In this document: piece after piece, positions 1 to 12,722 of the stretch
How the letters are laid out: every line of letters begins with the position of its first letter
Numbering within the stretch: the stretch's first letter is position 1
Assembly: GCA_022828595.1 (NCBI GenBank)
Contig: JAKGHH010000006.1
Location: 18,162,499 to 18,226,498, forward strand
From: Nelumbo lutea
Lineage: Eukaryota > Streptophyta > Magnoliopsida > Proteales > Nelumbonaceae
Length of the DNA stretch: 64,000 bases
Reading direction: 5' to 3'
Notes under the pieces: model-generated
Told to the model about the DNA's origin: nothing
Seen by the model: only the letters and a program-made list of their open reading frames with translations
The model's database searches: none
Position numbers and translations under genes: made by a program

Positions 1-8
1 CCCATCCT

Positions 9-86
9 GACCCTAATGGGTACCCTTGACCCAACCCACCTTGACCCTAATGGGTACCCTTGACCCAACCCACCTTGACCATTTTC
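9..86. repeat. 34-bp tandem repeat, two full copies plus a partial one
   Basis: A unit of about 34 bp, beginning gaccctaatgggtaccct and ending with a cccaacccacctt block, occurs at 9-42 and 43-76, and a third copy starts and then diverges. The array may extend left of the window. The CCCTAA-like core resembles plant telomere sequence only superficially, because the unit is much longer than 7 bp. No function is inferred. Confidence 0.8.
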
Positions 87-1805
87 CACTAACCCTAATG
101 AATTACTCGATTCATATTGACCCACCAATAAATTGAGTGGATATGGGTGGGTTCCAAAGTGGGTGGATTGAATGAGTGAAATGGGTTGGGGTATACCTTT
201 ACCATTAAAAACAAATCTTCCTCTTGACACATCTCATATGTCATCTCTTCATTTATTGGATATGAGCGAGCAATGACTCAACTATGACAAGACGAACTAA
301 AAAGGAGAGTCGGGATGCAAATGGCATTTGGTATTCTTTTCTCCTTTTTCTTTTTGTTTTCTTTTGGGTTGGATGGAAAGCCCTCTAATTTCCTATACTT
401 CAGGTTTCTCTTAAATATTATTTACTACTCACAAGTAAATTATAAAATTAAGAGGGCTATATTAATTTAAGGTATTATTGTTATTATCAGCCCTATGTTT
501 ATATTAGTGTTTTTCTTGAGTGGCATATGTTCTCTATACTCAGTTCCATTTGTTATCAAATCTAAACTAGATGCAAAATTAATTTATGTCTAGTTCAAGT
601 TTGTACGTATTTGTTTATTTTTTTAACCATGATGCAACCTTGCCTAATGCAAATTTCGCATTTCTATCTCATTTGCATTCATTGGAAATGCAAATTTTAT
701 ATTTTGTAAATTATTACAAAATTTCCACCACCTTCATAATTGGGGTTGTATCCTTTTACTTCCAATTTCCCATTTACACTCCAATTCATGTGTATCAATA
801 TAGGTCCCATTTGGTTTACTGGAATAGATGTCCGGAATCGGAATCTCACCCAGTTCATAAAATCTCTCATTGTGAGAGCCTTTCTTTTCCATATATTATT
901 GGCTTCCATCATGGAAATGTTAAAAGATAGCTTTTATAAAATTGGGATTTGTTCCTCACTGAGCGCTCCTATCATCAAACTTATACCCACATCCTATCAT
1001 GTATTAGGATTATCTTGCCATGAATAATAAATACAAGTGCATGAGATGTTCTCAATGTATGACCACCACATGCTGTGAAAAGTAGATCTAAATTATTCTT
1101 TATATAATTAAATTTAACTTTTATGACATGCATCAAAACAAAAACAAATATCAACATTATAATAATATAGATATATAGATGTATACTACTCTCATACACA
1201 TGGGTGATATGGGACACTCGTCCTGGACTGAAGGGAAAGTGCAAAAAATCCCAACTCCCATATTAGAAGGCCTCAAAAGGAGGCATTCTTTGTCATGTGG
1301 CAAGAGGTCATTGGGCTGACTTTGACCCATGAAAACAGCCTGTTTCCCTTTCCTGCACGGTTCAGTCGATTAAACCAGTCCCCACTTCACCTTGTTTTAT
1401 TGAATTCAGATCATTTTAAAAATAAAAAACGGTGCATGTGGCTTTATTTACATATTTTCCATTTTCTTAACCTTCGGGACTGTGGAGTCACAGAGAGAAA
1501 TATATACTTGATGAAAGTATAATCTGGCCGTTCTTGTAAAATCGAAGGAACAGAGCTTGAATTTCAAGTTCTCGAGAAAGAAGAAGTTGAGGGTGGTGGG
1601 ACCTTGATTTGATTTAAAAGGACAACCATGACATAACCTCCCATTCCTTGATCTTGGCTTTCGGGGGGAGTGGTGGACTGTGGAAACAACAAACGCGCGC
1701 TCACCAACACAACACAAACACGCAGAGGCAGACATACATCGGCTTGGGAACTCTTTGGAAAGTTGATACTAAGTCGAACATTTGGTGTGCGAAGCCCTTC
1801 CCATT
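87..1805. other. Non-coding region upstream of LOG
   Basis: AT-rich sequence with only short chance reading frames. It should contain the LOG promoter and 5' untranslated region, but I see no single convincing TATA box or transcription start. The stretch from about 1540 to 1805 is less AT-rich and is the likely 5' UTR. A 5' UTR intron cannot be excluded. Confidence 0.6.
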
Positions 1806-2635
1806 ATGGAAAACCAACAGCAACGCCAGCCTTTGATGAGATCCAGGTTCAAACGTGTATGCGTCTTCTGCGGGAGCAGCCCTGGCAAGAAACCCAGCTA
1901 CCAGATTGCAGCAATTCAGCTTGGGAAGGAACTGGTACTACTCTTCACTCCAGATATAGAGAGAGAATGAGAGAGAAGGTTTGGGGGGACTGTCTTTCTT
2001 GTCTTTCTTCCCTTCTTTCTGTCTTTAGTTCTTGATGAGTGGAGAAAAATTCACTCAACAAGCTCTGAGGACGACTTCTTCTTGGAAAATTTGTCTTAAG
2101 ATAGGTTTTAAGGAACTAGAGCTTTCCGAGGGGTTTGATTGATTTGATCAGATACTAGTGAAACGCAAATCTATTGAGATTTTGTTTACCAATTATGGAG
2201 AAATAAGTTCCAGAGTCTAGTTGCTTATTTCCATCTTATTCTGTGTCTTAGTGTGGAATTAAGCTAGTTATCTTCCATGAATGCTTCATTATCAAACATT
2301 CAAACTCTCTCTCACTGTATAAAGTGAATCAATTGTTGTCCATAAGGAAACCCGATTGATAAATTCAGTAACTACATCAGAAAATTAAAAAGAGGAAAAG
2401 ATGTTGGCGAGAAACAACTAAAATTATTTACTCTGTTTTCTACAGAAGTATTGCTGTGTTTGTCTTGAGAAATATACTCAAATTGATGGGTTCCTCTTTC
2501 CCATTTTTATTTCTTTTTGAATTATCGAATTGTAGGTCGAAAGGAGCATCGACTTGGTTTACGGGGGAGGCAGCATTGGTTTAATGGGTCTCGTTTCTCA
2601 AGCTGTTTACGACGGCGGTCGCCACGTAATTGGGT

Positions 2636-2674
<39 letters not shown>

Positions 2675-3932
2675 TATTTTTCTTATCATTTTTTTAATTT
2701 TCTATTGCAGAGTAATTCCGAAGACTCTCAAGGAGGTAGTAAATCTATTCCTGCAGATTTGTTTGCTTTTATAAATCAGACAAACAACCTCCTATTTATA
2801 TAATCCAGAAGATGAAAAAAAATGTTCTACTTTTAGGTAACCGGAACCACTGTTGGAGAAGTGAGAGCTGTCTCCGGTATGCACCAAAGAAAAGCAGAAA
2901 TGGCTCGCCAAGCTGACGCTTTCATTGCCCTCCCAGGTTCCTCTCTCTCTCTCTCTCTCTCGTTTTCATGATTAAAGAATTTGAAACATTTTTTTTTTGG
3001 TATCTGGGAGCTCAGGGGGCTATGGAACCTTAGAGGAACTCCTTGAAGTGATCACCTGGGCTCAGTTAGGAATCCATGATAAGCCGGTATATTCCTTTTA
3101 CTGCATTGTTTTAAATGAGAATTCTTCCTTTGAACTGAAAAAAAGGATAAGAATAGATCAGATTTTGTCTCTAAAACAAAAAGGAATGATTAGAATTCTT
3201 CTGAAATTTCGTCGAGCAGGTGGGCTTGTTGAACGTTGACGGCTACTACAACTCGCTCTTATCCTTCATTGACAAGGCCGTGGACGAAGGCTTCGTTGCA
3301 CCCGCAGCGCGTCACATTATTGTATCTGCGCAGACTGCCCATGAACTTATGTGCAAGCTTGAGGTACAATAATATGATGGGTTCCACTTCCACCTCATCA
3401 GTACACGTGGCTCCCACATAGACCATTTACCCCCGTGGACCCCTCCATCCAGATCCGGCGGAGGTTTCATCACATGATCATCATCAGTCTCTTGGCATTG
3501 GGATTGGGACCTATCAAATGATGAGTCTGATTCCTTCCCCTTGCCACGTGGTCCAAACACATCTTAAGCTCTACGGTCGTTTTCACTTTTCAGTTCTCCT
3601 CCTCTCTCTCTCTTTTATTTTATTTACATACATATAAGAAAAGGGATCTCTGGGCTTGGGCCTTGGGATCATAATCCTGATTCCTGATCCATCCCTCTCA
3701 ACAACCAAAATGGGGTCCACCACCTAAGACCTCGTTTTTAGACGTCGTTACGGTACAGTCCACAGCTTATATATATCAATTTCACCTTCCAAGGGTAAAA
3801 TCGTAACTTTGGTTTTGGGCACTGGCCTCTGGGCAGGTATATGTACCTAAACACTGTGGGGTCGCATCTAAGCTAAGCTGGGAGATGGAGCAACAGTTAG
3901 GATACCCAGGCAAGTCAGACATCGCTCGTTGA
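1806..3932 (+). CDS. LOG: Cytokinin riboside 5'-monophosphate phosphoribohydrolase (LOG family), seven exons
   Basis: LOG enzymes release free active cytokinin base from its riboside monophosphate in one step, in cytosol and nucleus. Exons as read: 1806-1934, 2536-2633, 2711-2735, 2837-2936, 3016-3086, 3220-3363, 3837-3932. All introns are GT-AG and phases agree; the product is 220 residues, the usual length. Family marks: [18 protein letters not shown] near residues 15-32, [20 protein letters not shown] in exon 2, [10 protein letters not shown] at 99-108, and the nucleotide-binding PGGYGTLEE at 117-125 across the exon 4/5 junction, with the conserved Arg102 and Glu125. The ATG at 1806 is preferred because it leaves the short N-terminus typical of the family; an in-frame ATG at 1782 would add eight residues. 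Reading through the exon 6 donor would stop at 3372 and lose the conserved tail ([11 protein letters not shown]) in exon 7. One oddity is that the usual TLMP(R/K)E is TLKE here, two residues short. Confidence 0.95.
2640..2669. repeat. (CT)n microsatellite in LOG intron 2
   Basis: An uninterrupted CT run begins a few bases after the exon 2 splice donor. It is intronic and pyrimidine-rich, so length changes would not alter the protein. Confidence 0.9.
2940..2961. repeat. (CT)n microsatellite in LOG intron 4
   Basis: A CT run directly follows the exon 4 donor and resembles the one in intron 2. The intron is only 79 bp, so the run forms a good part of it. Confidence 0.85.
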
Positions 3933-4567
3933 CCGGATTGTGCATGCTTATTGCTTTGGATTAACGACCGTATATCATATAATCATACGTAGATCTCTAC
4001 AGGAAAACCGTATAGATGCGATGATGTCCCCCCATATACAAAAGCCACAGGCCTTTTAATTCACTGTGGAATGTGGATCGATTAGCTGCTTCTCAACTCT
4101 CAATTCTAATGCTGTACCCGTCTCTACGTGTATATTATATATTGCTTTTCTCCTTTATTGTTATTTATTATTAATTTTTAATTTTGGCTGTGTAGATCAG
4201 AGCTGGAAAAACAGGGATAGTCAGTGTTTTTGGTTATGGTGATTGTTAGTAGTTTGGTTTGTGGTGTCGGTGATTACTTTTCAAGTCTTAACTCTGTAGT
4301 CTGTATTTTTCTGTTTACCTTTTTTTGTGTCCAGTTTGCTGCAACTTGCACGTGAGAACTAGTACATGTGTGAGTGTCAGATTGAGAGAAAGAGAGGGAA
4401 AGAAGGATTTATAATTTTGTTATTGACCATTTTATAAGGTATTAATTCCTTATTTCTTCCCTACATAATTACTTAGTAAGTGACGTGGCCAGATGATGTG
4501 TTCAACTTTGCCATCTAATTTAGTGAACTTTAATTAATATAGCCATTGAAATTCTTATTGTTACATT

Positions 4568-4786
4568 TGGGCCATGTTTGGAATCAAGAGTCTGGATCTC
4601 CCACCCACGAGAATTCTGTTCACGTCTATTCACATAACATCAGTCATAAAGAACATCTCATCCTCCTATTATGCAGGGGGAGATGTTTTCAATTCATGGG
4701 GATAGTGTGTTGTGGGTAGTCAATGGCAGAGTTCTCGTGGACAGAAGATCTGGATTCTGGAATCAATGCCATTTTCTTGAGGGGTG
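4568..4786. repeat. Degenerate foldback (MITE-like) repeat
   Basis: The left arm (GGATCTCCCACCCACGAGAA region, about 4598-4620) reappears in inverted orientation near 4728-4765 (TTCTCGTGGACAGAAGATC). The arms are imperfect and I could not define a target duplication. It could be an old miniature inverted-repeat element or a chance fold. Confidence 0.4.
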
Positions 4787-4842
4787 TATTTTGAGAAAAT
4801 GGTGTTGAATTGGCATTGCCATATCAGTACATTGTTGCTAGC

Positions 4843-4848
<6 letters not shown>

Positions 4849-4873
<25 letters not shown>
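4849..4873. repeat. Poly-A tract (about 25 bases)
   Basis: An uninterrupted A run. No retroposed gene or LINE/SINE body is recognisable just upstream, so a retroposition origin is not supported. Confidence 0.8.
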
Positions 4874-5972
4874 CAAGAAAGCACCAAGACCACACCTTTC
4901 CCGATTTTCAAAGCATGATCTGAGGAAATATTTTTTGGAAAAACATATAACCAAACATCAGGTGTAGTCTAAAAAAACAAATTTTATATGTAGTGCTAAT
5001 GTGGTGTCATTTTTCAAGAAAACGACATCGGTTCCAAACACACTGGTTTAGATAAACTTTAAGAGATGCTTTAAAGCCCAAAAGCAGAAAAACCCAATTC
5101 TTATCAGTTGATCAAAAAACCCTTTTGTTTTTTGTTTTTTTTTTGGCCCAATTTTGTTTTCGCCCAAATCTTAGAAGTGAAAGCTTACCAAACAAAGCCT
5201 TAGTTTACAAAAAGAATTTGATTTTCCATGTGGCAGGGTTGTTGAGATGGAATTTTGCCAGATATAAGTGAAGACGTACTTTGAAAACTAGTTTCTCTCC
5301 GAGATGAAACACAGACGTGGCTATGTCTTTTCTATGAAACAGGGTTAAAGATATAATTTAATTTAAATGTATGCTTGTAGAGAGATGTGGGTTCCAAGCT
5401 AACCACCGTATCCGTAAGACGAGTTTGGCAAATCACATTGGATAGAAATGGATAAAGATAGATGGGTCTAAGGTTTTTAAATTTGACCCATGGATAATGG
5501 AGCCCACCAAACAAGTTCTTTAAATTATAATGTTTCTTCACTTTTTAGCTACTCCCAAACATGTCGGCAATCCCAACCCATGTTTTTTCTCCATAAAGAA
5601 AGAATGTTATTGGATGGTAGAAAAAGTCATTTGGTTTAATAAACCATTCTTATCTCTTAATTTCTTTTCTTTTATTTTAAGAGTATTAAGGTTCCTTAAA
5701 CTTGGATTTCGTTTAACAAAGTCCCTGCATTCAACGGAGTATTTTAATTCAAACTAAAAAATTCTATACATCGCACAGGGACCGATTAGTATTGTTTAAA
5801 AGTAAAAAAAAAATAATAATAATAATATATTTTTTAATTCAAATTAAAACAACCCAAAAGGCTTTTAAGTATCAATAGTTTATATATACCTGTCTCTCCC
5901 CTTTCTAATATAATTTCCTATATTTAAAAGTTTCCAACTAACACTTATTGAATTTTCTCCCTTCTACTTTAA

Positions 5973-6081
5973 GGTTGTGTTTGGTTTGAAGTAAAATGTA
6001 GGGAAAGGAAGGGAAACCTATACTTGTAAAGATTTTCCTACACTTCCTTTCCCTACTTCTTCCTTCAAACCAAACATAGCA
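5973..6081. repeat. Small foldback MITE, about 107 bp
   Basis: The termini gttgtgtttggtttgaag (left) and cttcaaaccaaacatagc (right) are inverted repeats matching at about 16 of 18 positions. Inside them a second inverted pair (tagggaaaggaaggg / cttcctttcccta) extends the stem almost to the centre. The size and near-complete self-complementarity fit a miniature inverted-repeat element. No clear target duplication was found. Confidence 0.7.
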
Positions 6082-8455
6082 TAAATGAAACAAAACATAT
6101 CTCCATTCTCTTCCCCATCGCCTTAATTCCTAGTTTTTTTTTCAACCAATTAAACTGTTAATTACTCAATGTTAATTAACACATATTTTAAGTTTCAATA
6201 TGTTGAAATTTAAATAAATATATAAATAGTTAATAAAGTGTTCACAACTATTTTTAAAAATAATTGCTCTAGTGATGATCACAGGATCATTAGCTAGTAT
6301 ATTTATTATTAAAAGGGATCCCTCAAACAAAAGGCTGTGTCCTTCAGAGTTCATGCTGACTGATGACCCTTTATTTAAAAGAAAAAATGATTTGAATATT
6401 TTTAATTCAAAACAAAAATTTAAGGGTTCTGATATCTATGTGGTTCCACCCTAGAAGTTCTTACTGAATCAAAAGTTGCCATGTGGATGTAAGCTCCATA
6501 CTAAATCTCCTCAACAAACAAATTTTATATTTTAATCCAAATTATTGATTCTTTTTTCTTTTCAGAAGTTTTTCAGTTCTAAACAATATGAACTGTTTGA
6601 ATTATGGTATACCCTCCAAAAAATATATGATGGGTGATTTGCTACTGTTAATTAAATATATGATGCATAAATAAGAATAAGATGGATAAAAAGTCATTTG
6701 ATCTGCTGGTTTTTGGTAGAATTAATGATGAAGATTATGGGTCCTAGTTAATCATCTCAAAATGAAATAGGTAGTAAAGTAACTCATGGGCCCCCAGACC
6801 ACAATTAACTGAGCCCAATTTATGAAATTCTCCTATTCTTTGGGCCCATCAGAAGACAAGAAACTTGTTGATAATTTTTCTTTTTTTTTTTTATGGGTCC
6901 TACATGTTGTCTGTTGACTGTTGTATAAGCCTAGAAAATCTCATCTCACGTGGAAGTTACCACGTGGCAGATCCTAATTGGACAATATCTGTTTATTGAA
7001 TGTGGCATATGGAAAAGGGAGCCCCATGGAATGTTGGCCAATCAACATAGTTTCTATCTGGGGAAATTAATTAAGAGAGAGGAGGAATGAGACGTACAAA
7101 CTGGGAAGGGAGGAAGAGGGGACTGGGGAGGGAATCATTGAATCCATCCACATTATTGAACGGAAACAAGGACACTTTTCCAGCTGCTGTACGAAGTAAT
7201 GAAAGCGAAAGATGAATTGGATGGCTGTAGTAGAAGCGAGTGGTCTCCCCTTCACATTTTGATGTTGAGTAGTTGTTGGTGTTGTTGTTGCTGCTGTTAT
7301 AGATCATCTGTAATTGCAGATAAGGGCTTTTTACCAAAACCCACGTGGGCATGTCATCTGAACTGATCTGGGTTCAGAAGCTTTCAATAAATTAAAAAAA
7401 ATAATAATAATAATAAATTCAAAGAGCTTTGCTCTGTGAATTTGTGATTGATAATTGAATGGATCGACTGACGAGTTCTAATTTCTTTGATCTCTTGCAC
7501 CTGCTGACTGCTGTTGGTAGGTAAAACTAAAGCAAGGAATGTCATGTGTCATTCTTCTTCGTATACTACATGTTAAGCTTTTGTTATATATTGGTAGATG
7601 AAGATGAGCATTCTCTGATGATCTCCGTAGGAGAATGTTCAATAATAATGTTAATGTTTATCTGCACAGCCGCTGATAAAAGGTCCTCAACAACTCTTTA
7701 TACTGTTAAGGCCTGGCTGTATTGACCTATTGTGTAACCAGGGGGACCCGTGTTTGTTAAGTGAAATGTTGCTTAAAATACTTAATTTTTATTGAAAATA
7801 ATTTATTAATTTAGTAGTTTGGATTATATTAATAATTTTTAACAAAAATAATAAATTATTGATAATTACTTAATAAAATGATTATTTTTTTCATATTATC
7901 TGCTAGTTTCTACTTTATTTATTTTACTTTATTAATGATTAAATGTTACATTTTTTGTAAGAATTACTTAAATATTAATAAATATATAAAATTGGGTTGG
8001 GCTTTGGTTTATCCTCTACCAGACCAAACCCCCCCAAGTTGCACCTCTAAGAGTGATGTGACCTTCGTAAGGAGACTGAACCAAACCAAACTGAGTACAA
8101 CCCATGCATCCATTATTTTTGGGATTTTAACTATTTTTTAGATAAAAATTATTAATATTGAATCCAAATGAGCTATGGGGGATGAGCTGCCCCCATTGTG
8201 TAGCCTAATGAACCACATAAAAAATAAAATAAAATAAAAGATTATGGAAAAGATTTTGATAGCATATTAATAGATTTTAAGGTGGCCTCACACAGTTGGC
8301 CCACACCCCAATTGTAATAGTATTTGTTTGGGCTTGGAACAAGGATATATAGGCTTGCCCATGTTAATTATAAAACTATGATTTTTTAATAAATTAAATT
8401 ATATTTAATTTTAGTCTATTATAAAAAAATTTATCTATACATTAATAAAAAATTT

Positions 8456-8570
<115 letters not shown>

Positions 8571-8689
8571 CTTTAAAAAGCACGAATAGCTTCAGCAATA
8601 TTTCTAGATTTCTTTTAAGACAAAAGTTATCCTTCCATATTTAAATTTATTATTTATTGATAAAAAAATGAGGGCTATATATAACTTCA

Positions 8690-8994
8690 TTGAGCTTAGG
8701 GGCTTAGCTTGGGCCCTAAATACCCACCAAATCCGATTGTCTTGGATTTGGATGCTAGAACTGTCAACAGACCTAGAGCAGAATTCTGGGGATGAAGAAT
8801 GGATGATTCGACCCTACCCCAAGGGTCCTTTATATAGAAAGTGAAATTAAAGAAATTACAGAGAGGCCCTTGTAGGGCAACACAATTTAGAGAACTTACA
8901 GAGAAGCCCTTGCAAGGATGATTGAAAATAATAATAAATAAGAAAACAATACAATAAGGACTACAATAAAATGGTACATCAGGGAGTTTCTTCA
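8690..8994 (-). repeat. 3' LTR of Copia-A (partial, outer end not defined)
   Basis: In minus orientation the RNase H frame runs into a purine-rich tract (complement of 8995-9010), then TGAAGAAACTCCC, which I take as the LTR start. A TATA box with good context (complement of ctttatata, 8827-8838) lies about 160 bp into the LTR, as expected for a U3 promoter. The far end lacks a clear terminus, so 8690 is approximate. Confidence 0.6.
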
Positions 8995-9660
8995 CACTCT
9001 CCCTTAAACTGATACAGAGGCTTGAGCATCAGTTTGCTTACTAGAAATAAGTGTTTGGATCTCGTTATGGCCTTTGTGAAGATGTCAGCAACTTGCATAT
9101 TAGAGGCAACATGAGGGAGAGAGATAGAGTTTGCAAGAAACAGGTCGCAAATAAAGTAGCAGTCCACCTCAATATGCTTTGTCCTTTCATGAAAGACAAG
9201 ATTAGAGGCAATCTTAACAGCACTAATGTTATCCACATACAAAGGAATGGGCATAGGAGAGGAATGTCCCAACTCCTGAAATAGAGATTGAAACCAAACA
9301 ACTTCACTACAAACAGATGACATTGCCCTGTACTCTACTTCCGTAGAGGACTTGGAAACAATCAATTGTTTCTTGTACTTCCATGATATTAGAGAGTCAC
9401 CCATGAAGACACACCACCCGGTAGTGGAGTGTCATGTGTTGGGGTATCCAGCCCAATCTGCATCAGCATAGGCCTTTAGTTGGAGAAAAGATGAAGAGAA
9501 GGAAAGACCTTGCGATAAAGAGCATCGAATATAGCGGATGATTTAATGAACTAAAGTCAAATGAGGTTGACAAGGTGTAGAGACAAACTGACTAACAACT
9601 TGAATTGCATGTGAGATGTCCAGACGAGTCATGGTCAGATAGATGAGAGACCCTACAAGT
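8979..9660 (-). pseudogene. Copia-A pol, RNase H end (broken)
   Basis: Minus-strand translation gives the Copia C-terminal pattern: LVGSLIYLTMTRLDISHAI, then YADADW, TGWCVFMGDSLISWK, SKSSTEVEYRAMSS, LYVDN and VADIFTKA. These are the end of reverse transcriptase and the Copia RNase H with its acidic residues. At least one stop interrupts it, between the YADADW block and the TTGWC motif. The fragment ends abruptly at 9660, where the hAT terminus begins; the preceding protein segment (LELNVKLSKS) is found 48 kb away at 57793-57860. Confidence 0.85.
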
Positions 9661-9665
9661 AGAGG

Positions 9666-9910
9666 TGTAAAGGCGGGCCGTGCCGTGCTGGCCCGCAGGC
9701 CACCACGGGCCATACCGTCCTCCTCAGTGGAAATTTTGGGGGTCGGCCCGGCACGACCCACAACCCAGGCCCAAGCGGGCCCATGCTGTGCCATGCCGGC
9801 ACGCAAGCTTGGGCCAGGCTGGGCTGCAGGCCGTATCATGGGCTTGGATCATGCCGGGCTGGGCCACAGGGCGGGCCTTGGGCCTAGGTCGAACCGGGCT
9901 GCACTGTTTT
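9666..9910 (-). repeat. hAT 3' subterminal region, GC-rich repeats
   Basis: Starts tgtaaaggcgggccgtgcc and contains many ggccc and cacgg motifs in both orientations, in strong contrast to the AT-rich DNA that follows. Such subterminal motif clusters are where hAT transposases bind. It matches, in inverted form, the other end at about 57600-57792. Confidence 0.75.
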
Positions 9911-10310
9911 TCTATTTTTTATTTTTTTTTAATTTTGATTGCTTTTCTAAGTAAAATTGTAAAACTAAAATATTTAACTTTCCTATGAACTTTGGGAATT
10001 AGGAACTATTTAAAAAAATTAAGAAATGAGAAATCTAAGTTATTTAATACATAAATGAAAAAAATACTTAACCAAATTGAAATTGCAAATTAGTGAATTG
10101 CAAATACAATGATTCGATCATTGCATACTTGGACGAATGAAATAGAATAAATTAATAAAATATAAAAAATACAATATGGTTACAAATTGAAAATACAAAA
10201 TTACATTGTTAAAAAATAAAAAAAATCAAATAAATTAAATAAAATTTAAAAATTTTACAATAATTTAAAAAAAAATGAAAAATTCTACAAGTATTCAAAT
10301 TCATGAATCA
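9911..10310. other. hAT 3' untranslated region, AT-rich
   Basis: Very AT-rich spacer between the GC-rich terminus and the transposase stop codon. No other structure seen. Confidence 0.6.
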
Positions 10311-11539
10311 TCATTCATGACTTTCATCATCTGCTTTGGGTGAAATGTCTAGTGTTGTATCAAGTCCTCCCTTGTCTTGTAATCTATCTTCTGCATCTAG
10401 CCAATCCTTGAAGCATATGCACATCTCTATGCTCTCATCATTCATGCAGCTTCTTTTGTCATCTAGCACCCTGGTACCTGAACTAAAACAAGAATCCGAT
10501 GGAACTGTAGACACCGGAGGGGTTAGTAGATCATGTGCCTTGGCAGCAAGAACTGGATAATTTTTCGAGTGTTCACTCCACCCGGCTAAAATATCAAAAT
10601 TATTTGATACTTCACCTAAATTAGAAAAATTTGCTTGCAAATAAAAATTAAGTTCAGTAAATGAAGTTGTTGTAGAACTAGTAAATTTCTACCTTCTACT
10701 TATTAAATAAAAAATCTTTTCTCTTCTACTATTGGGCTCAAAGTCAGAAGGAGAAGAAGAAGAAGATGAACAAGTTGTAGGAATGTTTCCTACAACTTCA
10801 TATTCATACAAACCGTACATTTCAAATAATAAATTATTACGTTTTTCTTTTTTATTTCCTATATCAATATTCATATTTTAATAATATGTTTCAACTAAAA
10901 TATCTAAACCATCTTTCCTAATCCTAGGGTCTAAGACTGTATCTAAACAATAAAGGGGAGAAATGTTCTCCCAATATTTTTTAAATTTTTTTCCATAATT
11001 TCAATAATACATTGAAATTGTGGATTATTTCTATATTTGGCAAAACAATCACTAATTACCATTAATTGATACGGTAAATTACAACTAGTTGGATAATAAA
11101 TTCCAGATAATTCATTTGTTGCATCATAAAAATTTTTTAGAAAATCTCTTATATAGACTGCCATTTCCTAGTATTCCTCAAATATCATATCATTGTGCAT
11201 TTTTAAATTATAAAAATAAGATAGAATTTGTTTATGAGATATACAACTTTCTAACATAGCATAGGTAGAATTCCACCTATGCTTTATATCTAATATAAAA
11301 TGTTTATATTTTAAACCATAATTTTGGTATAAATATTTAAGTTCTTGTTTTCTTGCCCCCGAACTTTTTATATATATAATACAATTTGTAATTTTTGAAA
11401 TATGATTAGAAATAATATTCAAGGCATCTTGAATACATAAATTTAAAATGTGACATGCACATCTAATATGAAATAATTTATCATTTAAAAGCATGGTTTT
11501 AATTGAGATTTTAAAATATTTATTGCAGACTCATAATTG
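10311..11539 (-). pseudogene. hAT transposase, middle and C-terminal part (broken)
   Basis: Read on the minus strand this continues the catalytic domain: HIRCACHILNLCIQDAL, then HRWNSTYAMLESC, YPTSCNLPYQ, and finally the hAT dimerisation domain with NYPVLAAKAHDLLTPPVSTV, CFSSGTRVLDDKRS and FKDWL. One stop lies near 11165 and there is a frame change near 10880-10940, so it is not translatable as it stands. Its N-terminal half lies at 47637-48428, separated by Copia-O. Crossing the insertion with one copy of the ctaac duplication keeps the reading frame, which shows the two halves were once one gene. Confidence 0.88.
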
Positions 11540-11544
11540 CTAAC

Positions 11545-12722
11545 TATTAGACAGTTTTGTATGCCCTTAGCTTCAATCAGAATGATGTACTTTATGAGTT
11601 TATTGTAAATGAATAAAAGTGCATATTTGATTCATGTTCTCTTGGTATGTTTCTGTGTAATACCCTTAAACTGGAAACTTAATGAGACTCGTGTTAGTTT
11701 AGAATGTTCACAGCCAGTGGGTCGGTCTGGGGAGACCTATCCTGACAAGGTTGACACTGTGGTGCCACCAAGTCGGTTGGGGTGGCCTGTCTCAGCTGCC
11801 AAGGTGAGACCCTAGGCACATACAGTGTAGGATTAATTGAATCTATGAACTGGACCAGATTTCTAGTATTGCCCTGGACCTTTGAGATTGATGGGCAAAA
11901 CTGGAAAGTTACACCCGATCCCTAGACTCAATTATGATACTGCACTAGGTGTCGGATTGGGTTGTCTTTGATGTACCAATCAGTGAGATCCTTAGTGGGG
12001 GTCAAAACCTGGGTATGTTGGGACAGTCTGAGAATTCATCTGAGTGAGTGATCATAGTGATAGGATCAGCCCTTTTGTTAGACAAAGGTAATGATCGGGG
12101 ATGCACTCTCACTAATGGAAACTAGGACTGCCGGCAGCCAATTTCAATCATTGAGATTTGTTTTGCAAAATATATTTTATATAAAAGTATATATATTATT
12201 GTTTCGAAATGATTTGCAAAGGTTTTAATTCCCGGGATCCATATAAGTAGAGAGTGCAACAATGTTCCTTGCAGCCGAGGGAGAGGTCCTCTCTTGTTGG
12301 GTAGTGTATGATCATTATGGGCTGAGAGGTTAAGTGTAAGACTATTGAGGATAATACCTGATGGGCTAATCTTGCATCTGCCCACAGTCCCTGGGTGTTA
12401 CAAGGTGGCTTGGCCCAGGGACCACTTAAGGTAAGTGTTGGGCCCATAGAGCCCATAAGATGGGTTTTAGGGGATGCACTGTCCATAACAGTGTATTCGG
12501 CCATGCCTTGTAACAAAGACTGGGCCGAACCTATGTGGCTGATGTGTAGATCAATGTTTGGGTCCCACGCCATACAAGGATGCCCAATTGGGTAGCAGTT
12601 TGGAAGGCTAAGTGAGTACATAACCTTAAATGGGCCTTAAGCCCATTTCAAACTAGGATGGTTTGATCAGTCAATTAAAAAGGGGCAAATTCTGAGATGG
12701 ATTAGCTGATAGGATTGGGCCT
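11545..12722 (+). repeat. Copia-O 5' LTR, first segment
   Basis: Aligns with 45690-46870 of the 3' LTR in the same orientation. It is interrupted at 12723 by a reverse-oriented solo LTR and resumes at 14671. Confidence 0.9.

Noticed and set aside
1..86. Telomere repeat
   Set aside because: Units are about 34 bp with only occasional CCCTAA; plant telomeres are TTTAGGG arrays.
1295..1522. Plus-strand frame upstream of LOG
   Set aside because: Low-complexity translation with no family features; lies in the presumed promoter region.
3220..3372. LOG ending in exon 6 at TAA 3370
   Set aside because: The frame stays open to 3372, but the conserved C-terminal tail is found in exon 7 after a good GT-AG intron, giving normal LOG length.
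6945..6970. Paired CACGTGG boxes as a gene promoter
   Set aside because: No coding sequence or core promoter could be supported next to them.
9543..9839. Minus-strand 98-codon frame spanning the Copia-A/hAT junction
   Set aside because: Its start lies in GC-rich hAT terminus; only the part below 9660 is genuine Copia sequence.
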